Notes under the pieces: generated by a model
Told to the model about the DNA's origin: nothing
Database searches by the model: none
What the model saw: the letters and a program-made list of their open reading frames with translations, nothing else
Translations under genes and position numbers: made by a program
Part shown: in pieces, positions 1 through 10,960 of the stretch
Position numbering within the stretch: position 1 is the stretch's first letter
How the letters are laid out: each line of letters starts with the position of its first letter
Source of the DNA: Axinella damicornis
Lineage: Eukaryota; Porifera; Demospongiae; Axinellida; Axinellidae
Direction: 5' to 3'
NCBI GenBank assembly: GCA_963931865.1
Contig: OZ007517.1
Coordinates: 9,186,038-9,250,037 of the forward strand
DNA: 64,000 nucleotides

Positions 1-329
1 TTCTCGAGTCTCAGAACATGAGGTGCACTCTACTATCTCTAGCCTAGCCTCCTTCACCTCTTGATCCACTGGCACTGCGCTGGACACAGTTTGCCCTTTG
101 ACCCGATGTGCCAAAGGACTCCAAGTATACGGGGTACGGGTACGGTCGCGATCGCGTTATCGATGGGCGCGGCGGCGCGGTACGCGCAGTCGCGCTATCA
201 CAACTAGCGGTGGACAGGCCGGGAAACCCCCTTCGGGTCATTGATAGTGCTGAATCAACTGTGTGTGGATCTTAGCTAAGTCCTTGCGGTAGCTAGCTAC
301 CTCAGTTGTGTCAGTAGAGTCATTCAGTG

Positions 330-3300
330 ATGTGGAACTTCTGTGGGCGCCGTTTCACTCGGCTGATAAAGATCTTTGTCTTTATGTGCGTGATTTGTGC
401 TTGTGAGGCGTTCATCCTTCGGTTAATACTGGTCAACGTCAACACTACTTCAGTCAACCGAGTTCACCAAACAGCAAACCTGGATGGAAGCAGGCATCGC
501 AGTAGAGAAATACCAGAGTTTTCCACCACTAACAGTAAGATCGTCCACATTAACTTAATTTGATATAAAAATAATGTGTAAGTAGCTACTTATTTATGTA
601 CACAGGTGATTTCTAGTGTCTTCTGCTATCTGCAAAGCTCTGTAGGTTGGGTCACAAAAGAGATTAAGCTTGGTCACTGCACCTTCCATACTGAAAGATA
701 AATTAGTAAGGAAAGTCCCTTGCTACTGGATCATAAACAGGCGGAGTTTCTGGACTCAAATTGGCAAAGGCAGTGTTCTGGCCTCCCCCCCCCCCCCATC
801 CCTTCCTTCACTGGTACAAGGTATTAGTGTTGTACCCAATAATTGTTTTTTATCAGTAGAGTAGCTCATCAATTTTCAGACGCCATCAACCGGACAATGC
901 GATATATATCTCTCGGACGCAGTAAGATAACGAACTGTACTTTGTGCGTTTATTTTCACGAGGCCGTGAATAAGAAGCAAAATGAATTTCAAGTTCACCG
1001 GCTTACAGGTTATGCCGCAAATGGCTGCAATAGCCAATGCTCTGGACCATCAACGCTCGGAGGGCGACCTCTATCTTCGGACTCCACTGGACTGTATACT
1101 TCAATCGTTGGACATCTTTCTAACCAGACTGGATCGTTCTATGACCAGGCTTGATAAAATACTGCCACACTGTCTGCGGAGTTGAATTAAAGTCAACAGA
1201 AGTAAATTAGAGGTCGAAACTATGCATATCCACAGCATGATTAAGCTACATTTTTTATAGGAAATCGCCCAGAAAAATACGGAGCGTATGGGATTAACCC
1301 CCACCTGGAACGTAGAAAGCATTAACGTTTCTAGGATCACTGTTGCGAATAGTTCGGCGGTGCATGTCTGATTTTATGATGGTGTCCGATGATTGACGAT
1401 GTATTCTATTTACCCTGGCAGTCAATTATTGGCTTGCTAGTTTGATCATAGATACAGAGGTTTGCATAAAGCTTGCAACAAACACTGCTGAGCACTGCTG
1501 AGACTGGAAAACCACAAGTCCCACCCTGTGTACATAGTGACGTATTACAGCTGGGAAGCGCTACTACTAAGGTGCAGGGTAAGCACTGTAAGAAGTGCTC
1601 GTTGCAAGCTTTATAGATTATACTTGGTTTGATAACCAGTTATGGTCTGCACTTGGAACCACGGTCTGTTTTGAACCATGATCGTCATCATTCCATGCGT
1701 TTCTGAAGGTCTGTCCAGACCTTTGCAGGTTGGTTGTCCAGGTAGATCGGTGGTAGTCTCGCGGGGCCAGACCCACACAGAAGGGAGGGTCTGGTCAAGT
1801 TACAATGACACTCTTGTTCTGCGCAGTCAGCACATAGACCGTTCTTCAAGTACCTGTTAACCACCACTGTTTTGATTGTTACGTAACGCGACTTGCATAG
1901 TACAAGGTGTGAACTGTGAATAATACACAGTTATCGCAATTGTGTTTATATTACGCAGCTTGATTACATTAAACGTAATATATACAAGTAGCTGAGCTCG
2001 CTTCGCTCGCTCAGCTACTTCCCCCTTGTTCGCCTACGTGTGTAATTCGGCGCCGGACAGCTCTCTGTCAGAGCTGCTGCTCCCCGATTGCGTCCGCTTC
2101 AGCTGCTGCTCGCCTATTGCATCGATCCGCTTCAACTGCTGCTCCCCGTTTTCGTCCTCTTCAGCTGCTGGTCGCCACTTGTGTCTGCTTCAGCTGCTAC
2201 TCCCCGATTGCATCCGTTTCAACTGCTCCCCGATTGCGTCCACTTCAGCTGTTGCTCCTCGATTGTGTTTGCTTCAACTGCATGCTCCGGCTTCACCTGC
2301 AGCTCCCCGATTGCATCCGCTTTGACTGCATGCTCACCGAATTGCATCCGTCAGCTGTTCTAGAAGCTTCCAGCTAGCCCATGCCCAATGTTCTCGAGCT
2401 TCCAGCTAGCCCATGCCCAATGTTCTCGAACTTTCTTTGCGGAGGTCGCGCGTCACTAGTCTAGTCCCGCCCCACGAACATCCTACTTCCGTTACACACA
2501 CACACACGGTTAAAATCTTAATGTATTGATGCCCAGAATGTTCTGGGGTGTCAAGAACAAATTGCTAATGGCCACTTGACCAGACCCTCCCTTCCGTGTG
2601 GGTCTGGCCCCGCGAGACTAGATCGGTGGGGTCTCACTGTATGTCAGTGCAAGGCTGCAAGCAGTCTCGGCCCCAGACCCAAACCAACTCCAGCTCGGAT
2701 CGCTTCCAGATACTAGATGCGATCCGTGCTGGGGTGGTTTGGGTCTGGGACTGAGACTAGGCTGCCAGCTGTATATACTAACAAGTTTACTATTGATGAG
2801 TTGACATAGCATGCATGCCAAATTGCCCACGTCACTATCAATATGAGGCTTCCAATTTCCGGTTAGGACAAGGTTCACAATACTACAAAGGTCTCCATGG
2901 GTGACAACTCCCGAGGTAGAGTCATGATGGTGTGACAGTTGTGTGGCCTAGTGGTTAAAGCACTCGACTGTGGTGTGAGAGGCCTCAGGTTCGAGTCCCA
3001 CCAGTTGCACCTAGGAAGGGTTTTCTCCAGGTTGTCTGGTTTCCCTTCCCAGGAGAGGCTCTAAATAAGCGTTTTTTGCTTCCTGCTAATCCTGCCCATC
3101 TGGGAAAAATGTTTCTGAAGAAAAAAAAAGAAAAAAAATGAAGGTGCATAATGGTGTTTTGGAATATGGACCCACAGGAAGGAATCCAGTTGAAGGCCGA
3201 GCCTTCAAGAGTTAGCTGTGACACAGAAAAGAGTGGCCCCCTGTGACCCCACTACCTTGAGGATACTATATTTAAGCATATTGCAAATTCATAGCCAAGT

Positions 3301-6300
3301 ACAAACTTTAATGACACAATGAATAAAGTATTGTACTTGGTGACCTTAGTACATGTAACATGACATACGTAGGACATCTAGCCTCGTTCCCAGGGCTCGA
3401 TCTGGGAACTGGGAACGAGGCTAGTTGGACATCCTAATTGCACATGCCAGCCAGCTGTATAGCAACCATATATAGCCTCGTTCCCAGATCTTAGGACAAG
3501 GTTCACGATACTACAAGGTATAGACCCAATGCACCTTACATCACTTTTCCGTGGCATTTCCGTATACTAAACTTGTGCCACCATCTTGGTGTACCGTAAT
3601 ACATTGGCCTCATATGCAGTGTCAATCGAAACGTGCCCTGCATCACTGGTGATAAGCATTAAATATCCTTTATCAGCCGTGTGTACACATCGATCACATT
3701 AAATTTTGTTTGATTCAACACATATACTAGAAGCATTGTCGGTGCATCACTGCGTTTGCCGAGATTGCCATAGAAGCTGTTATGTCCAGAAATGGAAAAC
3801 AACTGCCGTGTTGGTGTATCCGTCCGTATTCTCAAAATGATGACGTCAGCTGCAATGGGTCTATAGTCAAACTGTATGAGCTAGTGCCCTGGCATAGCAG
3901 GTAAAGACCACATATGCACTCAAAAGCCCCCCCCCCCCCCCCCCCCTTCAACAACCCACTGGATAAGGAAGGGGCAAAGTATGCATTGCCATAATTATAC
4001 AGAGGGACCCAATGTGATGTTGTGATTATCCGTGCGCATGCGCAGCAGGGGTTGAGTGATCGGTTTGTCCGTCCGTCCATCTGTCAGTCTGTCCAAGCAG
4101 TTTGAGCAGTGAAGGCCTTGTTGAAGGCTTAGTTCAGAATAGAAGTGTCAAAATTCAGAAAATACTAGCGTCTACATAACTCACAGACCAGAGATCCACT
4201 CGAGAGGCTGAGAAAAGTTGTGTGAAAGTCGCCCTGTTGTAATTTATACAACTTGACCACACCCTGTTTCTAACATTACTGCCACAACTTACGGTATCTC
4301 GTTCTGCATAGAATATAGCACGCGCATGCATGCTGTATTAAAATCAATAGGCCCTATAGCTATATCTCATCGTGTATGCTGTGTATTCAAAATCGGCAGT
4401 AGGCCTATGTCGTAATAAAAGTAGCGCATGGGGTACGTGCTCTGCTGAGCACCTACAGGGTACGTGCTCTGCTGAGCACCTCTAGTTGAGTGTGCAATCG
4501 TCAACATTGTGCCTGAAAAGAGTGTATATTTCACCTGAAAATATCAATCCCTTGATATTCATAAAGTAGCTCACACAAGTTACTACAGTATGCAGCTGTC
4601 AACATTGTGTCTGAAAAGTGTTTGTATATTTCACCTGAAAATGTCAATCTCCATTCACACAAGTTATTACTGTATGTTAATACCAATTGCACACGCCAGC
4701 CAGCTGTATAGCCTCATTCCCGGAACTTTACGTCCGGCTTTTGTCCCTTGCAGTTGACAAAAGCTGGGCGTGGAGGCCTGGAACAAGGCAAGAGCGCATA
4801 AGTAGATCGCCCGCCCGGAGTATGCGCTCTTGAACAAGGCTATAGCGCCACCTTCCCCTGGTTGCAAAGTGGCCAATGAATGAACTAGCTGTGTAAACAT
4901 GGGGCTGATACAATCCTCACACAAATCAGCTGTCACCAGCCACTTGAAACTCAAGCCTGGTTCAAAGTGGACAATGAATGTTGTTGATACAATGTCCTAA
5001 TTGGCTGTGGAATTTCTAGTATCTTTCTATACAGGCAATGTGTCTGTACAGTCAACCCACCCAGGCCCGCAACTCTGTCCGCAGGGGGTCCTCCACTTAT
5101 GGCAGTGAAACAACCGTGAGAGAGAGAAAGACAGCTGGAGTCGGCTAAGTCCTCTAGCCTGCGCTGTTATATGCAGCCTTGCTTCCGCTCCTCTGCCATG
5201 GGCCCAGTGGCTTAGCGGTAAGAGCGTTTGACTAGTACTCAGAAGGTCTTGGGTTCGAATCCCAGCTGGTCCCATTATTCTCTCTCTCCAAAGCTTGTGT
5301 ACATGTCATACAGCGTGGGGTCAAACACTTGCAGCTGTTAGTTTGCATGTCCTTACATCATTGTGTTAATTTAAAAATAAGCTAGAGGTGCTCGTACCCG
5401 TGCGCTACTTTAGCTTGCAGACGCTACCTTAGCTTGCAGAATGAGTAAGTTGTGGCAGTATGTTAGAAACAGGGTGCGGTCAAGTTGTACAAATTAGGAA
5501 CACGACTTTCACGCAGCTTTTCTCAGCCTCTCGAGTGGATCTCTGGTCTGTGAGTTATGGTACATCTGTATTTTCTGAATTCTGACCCTTCTATGCTGAA
5601 CTAAGCCTTCAACAAGGGGCTTTCACTGCTCAAACTTAGTCTGCTGATTTTTGTGTGCTCCACAGACAGATGGACACAAACCTATCACTTAACCCCTCCT
5701 GCGCGCATGCACGGGGTAATGACGACAACAAGGATGGAGACCCCTCATGGACCTACCTATGACTAGAGCTATAGGGGCTACCGCATGGCAATAAAGATTT
5801 TGTCTGTTGATGCAGGAGCGCATGAGCCGCCAAAGGTGGCGAAGGAGCGTTGAACTAGTATAGACATGTTGTGATCCCTCATGCCTTACTGTCATACCTT
5901 AAATGGAAGACCTTTGCGGTACAGCTCAAATGCCAATGTCCCACAGGTGTGCCTATATATACAGCCCAGATACAAGGACGTAAGGACTTGTTTCATGTTG
6001 TCATAGAGATTCAATGTTTTGGTTGCCAACGCAACATACAAACAGCAACAGTTACAACAAGTGAATACAACAAAAGAGGTAAACAAATAATGCAACAACA
6101 AGCTATTATTGAGGGCGTGTAGTTAGCTACAAGCCCTGTTACACCCTAGTCTCGAACCCACCTCCTCCTCCGCCAAGCTACAAGCCCTGTTACATGCACC
6201 CTAGTCTTGAACCCACCTCCCCCTATAGTCTCGCAAGCCGCCCACTTTCACACCTAGTGAACTTGCTGTAGCAGCTTGGGAATGTGTTGTATGTAATTGC

Positions 6301-8702
6301 TATTCAGAAACACTAATGTTAGAACTGTGCCTTCCTTATACGGAAGTTCAGAGCTCCTGGCAAGGAAAGCCTAATATCATTTTGTGGGCCGTGGTGAAAA
6401 CCCGGACTGGACCAGACCGACCAGACCAGACCGACCGGAAGTGAGATAGCAATAATCATTGTAGAGCGACTTAGCCTTCTTCAAGTCACCCTCGAATTCG
6501 GGGTCGTCGCTACTGGCGCGGCAGACTTGGACCCGTGCCTCGCTAATGCTTTGTGGCTTCAAAATACTCTGCAAATCAGCCAACTCGCGAGACTAAACTG
6601 TTCTCTGACTTCCCTGCACGAGGCAATGCCACAATGGCTACTTCACGACCCCAAAAGTAAACTATTTTCGCTACACGTGGAAACACTAAATACTACTTCC
6701 GGTCGGTCCGGTCCGGTCCAGGTTTTCACCACGGCCCATTTTGTGGGATGTTCTGGGCTGCCATTTACACATGCCTCGCCCCTGTCATTTTGCATCCTGT
6801 AATGTATTGTATCATTGACCTGAAAGTGCACCCCTGGGAGAGTATTGGGCGCCACTTGTACCAAAACGGAGGGAAGGATTTGCACACAAAATTGTCTACT
6901 GTTTACTAAATCGTGACAACAGCGCCCTGTAATAGTGTCAGAGTTTATGTAGGGAATGCTATACAGAGGAAGGGATGCTATTAGAGTGCTACACAGGGAC
7001 ATCTACTTGCTCAAACCTCAAGCCGCCTCGATGCTCTCCTGCTCACAACTGCACAGTGTGGATAGTTTTGTGGATTCCTGTGAAACATGTGCTGCACCCT
7101 CATCAACAAACCTTTTCTAGTCATAACATTCTACCTACATGTAGAATGTGAATGCCTAGTGGGACATTCAGCCATGTCTTCACAGTGTCATATTATGTAG
7201 GCAGTGGTTAACTGGTAGAGTGAGAGTCTCTAGTGCTCAACTCAGGCTCTGTCCTGGGTTTGAATCCCCTTGGTTTCTATGTTGAATGGTGGTTCACAGA
7301 ATTTGTCCCAAAAAACAATGAAGCCATTTATGGTAACTTACTCTAGTTCAGTGATGATGTCATATCACTATCCCCATTATGGGGCCCAGGACCTGCATGA
7401 AAAACTGTATTGGAGATGCGGCATTCCTGGGTTATCATGAACTGCTGCTAGCAGCTTCCATTGACCACTTGTTTATTTAACCGTTTTCAACTGTCTTCAA
7501 CAGATTCAATTGATGTGAACAACCTAGTTGGATGTGGTGACTGGACGCAGAGTTGCAAGCAAGAGTGTATTAATGATGCGGGTCCCATCCCTCGGATAGT
7601 CCACTTCCTAAAACTTGATGGAGGAGTGTTTACAGTTCGAGAATGGATCTCGGTAATGTCAGCACGGAAGTTTATTAAGCCCAAGAGAATTGTTGTGTAC
7701 AGTGTAGGTAAGATCAATGGCAGTTGCTGGTGGAGACGAACTTTGCCCTTTGTAGAACACCACATTCTACCCAAAGAAGTGCTGATCAAGAAATTGAATG
7801 GTGTGACCTTACAATACCTAGCACATCAATCGGACTTCATAAGGAACTCACTATTGTATCATATTGGTGGTGTGTATGCAGATACAGATATGATCATAGT
7901 GAAACCTCTGGACGCCCTATTGGAGGACCATCAAGCTGTAGTTTCAAGAGAAGATACCGGATATGTTTCAAGCGCTCTGATGCTTCTGCGAAGGAATAGT
8001 TGCTTCATGTGCACTCATGCGAGAAGGGCGTGTGAGAATTATGACGGGTGGTGGCTTTCCCATGCTACTATCACTCTACATAAAGTTGCAGAGCAAAAGG
8101 ATGACTTCCCCGGACTGAACGTCATTTCAAATTTCAAGCATGGGTTTTGTCCGATAAGCTGCACCTTGTTGACGTGTGGATGGAGACTCTTTGGTGCTAG
8201 CATGGAGAGCATCAGCTTCAACCTATCACAGGCATACTCTATTCATCTTATGAATGCGATCACTAAAGAGAAACAGAAAACAACCCTGCAAAATTACGAG
8301 TGGATTTCAACCAGCCACAGTGCAGTGGCAGCGGCTGTAAGGAAAGTGCTCCCTCCGTGGTTCAATGCAACGTACTTGGATGAGACACGGTGCATTGATT
8401 TGCCTAAAGAAGAGCGTACTGATCCAATTTCACCAATGTTTGTACTGAAAGGAATTCCAACACAACCTGCTGTCATCTACAACGGATCGGGACTCAAGGC
8501 ACTGGTACCACGTGCTTACATCGCTTGTTTGCCAACTGGTTATGGATTCTGCATTGAGCTCTCCTGGGTCCTACTGGTATTCATAGTCATTTCTGTCAAT
8601 ATTTGCTTTCTATATTTAGCTACACGATGTAGAGTGCATTTCAATAAGGCAGTGGCTTGCAAAGTAGATCCTTGCGATCCCTGTGGCCCTGTGATTGGTT
8701 GA
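330..8702 (+). CDS. GT32-like glycosyltransferase, two exons
   Basis: Exon 1 is 330-534 and exon 2 is 7504-8702. Exon 1 ends at ACTAACA before donor GTAAGA with one base of a codon left over; exon 2 starts after acceptor TTCAACAG with the two missing bases, so the phases fit and the joined protein is 467 residues. Residues about 11-36 are a hydrophobic signal anchor after basic residues, as in Golgi type II enzymes. The globular part has IPRIVHF, then HQSDFIRNSLLYHIGGVYADTDM (broken here: the key DTD metal/nucleotide-sugar motif is near residues 195-197), typical of the DXD sugar-binding family related to alpha-1,4-galactosyl/OCH1 enzymes. A second hydrophobic segment near residues 417-441 is unusual for the family and could give a hairpin topology. 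Donor and acceptor substrates cannot be told. Extra exons inside the 7-kb intron are possible but not needed for phase. Confidence 0.8.
1753..2620. mobile_element. foldback DNA element with 8-bp target duplication
   Basis: Inverted ends of about 45 bp: TAGTCTCGCGGGGCCAGACC at 1754 and its complement ending at 2620. The flanks carry the direct repeat GATCGGTG at 1745-1752 and 2621-2628. A single G lies between the left duplication and the TAG start. The interior carries no recognisable coding sequence but includes the degenerate tandem repeat at 2068-2353. Non-autonomous; an 8-bp duplication is seen in hAT, P and Merlin elements, so the superfamily is not fixed. Confidence 0.88.
2068..2353. 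repeat. degenerate ~30-bp tandem repeat
   Basis: About nine diverged units built on CTGCTGCTCCCCGATTGC and GTCCGCTTCAA. The reading frames across it are products of the repeat and show no domain. It lies inside the 1753-2620 foldback element. Confidence 0.8.
2661..2759. mobile_element. short foldback element
   Basis: Arms CAGTCTCGGCCCCAGACCC and the near-complement GGGTCTGGGACTGAGACTA form a hairpin of about 100 bp. Flanks GGCTGCAA and GGCTGCCA match at 7 of 8 positions, as expected for an aged 8-bp target duplication. Confidence 0.75.
2938..3140 (+). mobile_element. tRNA-derived SINE
   Basis: A tRNA-like head holds an A-box-like GTGGCCTAGTGG and a B box GGTTCGAGTCC, the internal RNA polymerase III promoter. 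A unique body follows, and the copy ends in an A-rich tail from about 3119. That order (tRNA head, body, A-rich tail) is the hallmark of a SINE rather than a tRNA gene. It sits in the intron of the GT32-like gene. Confidence 0.8.
3379..3423. mobile_element. minimal TAGCCTCG foldback
   Basis: TAGCCTCGTTCCCAG at the left and CTGGGAACGAGGCTA at the right leave only about 15 bases between arms. GGACATC occurs on both sides, with two extra bases on the right. A near-minimal member of the family found throughout the window. Confidence 0.75.
4010..5720. mobile_element. 1.7-kb long inverted-repeat element
   Basis: The stretch from about 4020 to 4500 recurs as a diverged reverse complement at about 5380-5712; for example CAGACCAGAGATCCACTCG at the left and CGAGTGGATCTCTGGTCTG at the right. 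The centre contains the tRNA-like sequence at 5201-5273, likely a later insertion. No transposase reading frame was recognised. Confidence 0.7.
5201..5273 (+). tRNA. tRNA-Thr(AGT)-like gene or tRNA-derived SINE head
   Basis: The sequence folds as a cloverleaf: acceptor stem with one mismatch, D arm with A box TGGCTTAGCGG, five-pair anticodon stem closing loop CTAGTAC (anticodon AGT), and T arm with TTCGAAT. There is no TTTT terminator directly after it. With one acceptor mismatch and a position inside a repeat element, it could be a pseudogene or SINE head. Confidence 0.5.
6387..6737. mobile_element. foldback MITE with 8-bp target duplication
   Basis: Arms begin GGCCGTGGTGAAAACC and end in the complement GGTTTTCACCACGGCC, continuing through GGACC/GGTCC-rich and CCGGAAGT sequence. 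ATTTTGTG flanks both sides (6379-6386 and 6738-6745). No coding capacity is recognised. Confidence 0.88.
7195..7300 (+). mobile_element. degenerate tRNA-like sequence, possible SINE head
   Basis: A B-box-like GGGTTTGAATCCC follows a weak A-box-like GGTTAACTGGTAGAG at a tRNA-like spacing. The cloverleaf is poor, so a decayed SINE head is more likely than a functional tRNA gene. Confidence 0.4.
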
Positions 8703-8743
8703 TTCTTGTGCAGCTGTGAATAACTTCCATCAGCAGTATCTGA

Positions 8744-8900
8744 CTAGCCTCGTTCCCAGGCCGTCTGCCAGTCGCGCGCGCATCGCATACGTGACCTTTG
8801 AACCCTTGTCAGATAAGCTGCCAGCTATATGCGCTATCTGACAAGGGTTCAAAGGTCACGTATGCAATGCGCGCACGACTGGCAGACGGCCTGGGAATGA
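8744..8900. mobile_element. foldback element with 8-bp target duplication
   Basis: Nearly perfect arms about 70 bp long run from CTAGCCTCGTTCCCAGGCC to GGCCTGGGAATGA around a short loop. GTATCTGA flanks both sides (8736-8743 and 8901-8908). It lies about 40 bp past the glycosyltransferase stop codon and could fold in that gene's 3' UTR. Confidence 0.88.
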
Positions 8901-8980
8901 GTATCTGATAGGGTGCATGATTAAGACAGCGTAGTCATGTCTATACTTACAGTACACTATATAATGGTACATTATAGTTA

Positions 8981-9041
8981 GCCTCGTACGTTCTCAGGCC
9001 TTAATTTCCCCTACTCCGGATCCGGCCTGGGAATGAGGCTA
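8981..9041. mobile_element. TAGCCTCG foldback
   Basis: TAGCCTCG at the left and GGGAATGAGGCTA at the right with a GGATCCGG-like hairpin core. The flanks are only partly similar, so the target duplication is eroded. Confidence 0.65.
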
Positions 9042-9410
9042 ATGTATAGTCTTTAGGTGGGGGGCACACATAACGGCTGGCCTCGTCCCAGCTAGGGAAA
9101 TTAATTTTACATCCATGATGCATGTGGGGATCTATAGGCAAGCCTGCAGCATGTGTCGTTTTCCACTTCCATAGTGTATATTTGTGCTATATACCTTCTG
9201 GATTTGTAGGCACTAATGTGTTACTTTGTAATCAGGGGGAGCTTTATGACTCAGCCCAGAACACGTTAGGGAAAGAAAGGATGGCACCAGTATACCATTG
9301 CATACTCCGCTCTAGTCAACGTGAAGTTGTCAGAAGAAAAATTGTCTCACCGATTTCTAGCATCCACATAGTGAATAAATCACCATCACAAAGTGCCTGT
9401 TGGGTGCCGT

Positions 9411-10190
9411 ACGAGAATACCATGACCGTCGTATGAGATTACCATGACCGTCGATGAGAATACCGTGACCGTCGTATGAGAATACCGTGACTGTCGTATG
9501 AGAATACCATGACTGTCGTATGAGATTACCATGATACCATGATCGTCGTATGAGAATACCATGACCGTCGTATGAGAATACCGTGACCGTCGTACGAGAA
9601 TACCATGACCGTCGTATGAGAATACCATGACCGCCGTATGAGAATACCATGACCGCCGTATGAGAATACCATGACCGTCGTATGAGAATACCGTGACCGT
9701 TGTACGAGAATACCATGACCGTCGTATGAGATTACCATGACCGTCGTATGAGAATACCATGACCGTCGTATGAGAATACCATGACCGTCGTATGAGAATA
9801 CTACATGTATGACCGTCGTATGAGATTACCATGACCGTCATATGAGAATACCATGACCGTCGTATGAGAATACCGTGACCGTCGTATGAGAATACCATGA
9901 CCGTCGTATGAGAATACCATGACCGTCGTATGAGAATACCGTGACCGTCGATGAGAATACCTGACCGTCGTATGAGAATACCGTGACCGTCGATGAGAAT
10001 ACCATGACCGTCGTATGAGAATACCATGACCGTGGTATGAGAATACCATGACCGTCGATGAGAATACCATGACCGTTGTATGAGAATACCATGACCGTCG
10101 TATGAGATTACCATGACCGTCGTATGAGAATACCGTGACCGTCGTATGAGATTACTGTGACATTGTATGAGAATACCATGACCGTAAATC
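9411..10190. repeat. 22-bp minisatellite, about 36 units
   Basis: Units GAGAATACCATGACCGTC plus GTAT repeat with single-base variants (ACC/GCC, CCGTC/CTGTC, GAGATT). A 22-bp unit cycles through all three frames, so the long minus-strand frames are repeat products. No CRISPR-like spacer alternation is present. The array lies between the glycosyltransferase and ASF1 3' ends. Confidence 0.95.
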
Positions 10191-10329
10191 TAACTGGCAC
10201 CTTTGCAACTTCACTCTTCACGCAGTGTTGAAAGATTTCCACCCACAAATTCCCGAGTCCAGACGCACGATTTGATCTAGCCTACATGATCATACCGCTG
10301 AATTGGTTTAGTACGGCCAAGGGGTCAGG

Positions 10330-10688
10330 GTAGCCTCGTTCCACCAACTATATTAAGTACTGGTCCGAGGGCGTGACGTCACAGAAACGTTTCTGGAAAC
10401 ATAATGCCTGCACTGGCCTAATATGCTCTGACCACGCCCCTAATGAGATTCATGAGGGTTGAGGTATTGTAAGTTCCCAGGCCTTCTCACCCCAGCGTCT
10501 GTCCCTTGCAGTACCTGCTGTACTTCCCCCTCCTTAGTACTACAAGTGACAAACGCTGGGGTGAGAAGGCCTGGGAATGAGGCTAGGGTCAGGTAGCCTC
10601 GGTCCCAGGCTCTCTCCTGACCCTTAGCCTCGGTCCCAGGCTCTCTCCTCCCCCCGTTTTTAGAGGAGAGAGCCTGGGACCGAGGCTA
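10330..10688. mobile_element. cluster of adjoining TAGCCTCG foldbacks
   Basis: A first element at 10330-10585 is flanked by GGGTCAGG at 10322-10329 and 10586-10593. A half copy starting TAGCCTCGGTCCCAGG at 10594 follows. A further complete foldback at 10625-10688 ends GGGACCGAGGCTA. This is repeated insertion of one family into the same place. Confidence 0.85.
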
Positions 10689-10960
10689 AGGGTCAGGGTA
10701 GATCATAGCCAGGACAAACACATGCACATATGCTTCATTGTGACCTAGTAACAAGGTATCACACACCATAATGGGATATGACATGCCATTAACATAATCA
10801 GTACATGATCAGTACAGATCACCACACATAGTCATGTAAAGACAAATTAAGGATGGGAAAGGAAGAAAGAGCTGAGTAAGAGAAAATACCACACTGTCAG
10901 CAATAGAAATGTGTGCACAAACAGAACATTCAAGGCGTGTATACGAATGAGTCAGTTCAC

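Noticed and set aside
44..241. 65-codon minus frame at the window start
   Set aside because: GC-rich with no recognisable motif; likely chance.
982..1185. 67-codon plus frame in the glycosyltransferase intron
   Set aside because: Helical-looking but unrecognised, overlaps other open frames and is not required by the flanking exon phases.
5027..5275. Minus-strand frame MGPAGIRTQDLLSTSQ
   Set aside because: This is the antisense of the tRNA-like sequence at 5201-5273, a well-known false protein.
9411..10190. Regular repeats that could be read as a CRISPR-like array
   Set aside because: The unit is a 22-bp head-to-tail minisatellite without distinct spacers, in an animal genome; no cas genes.
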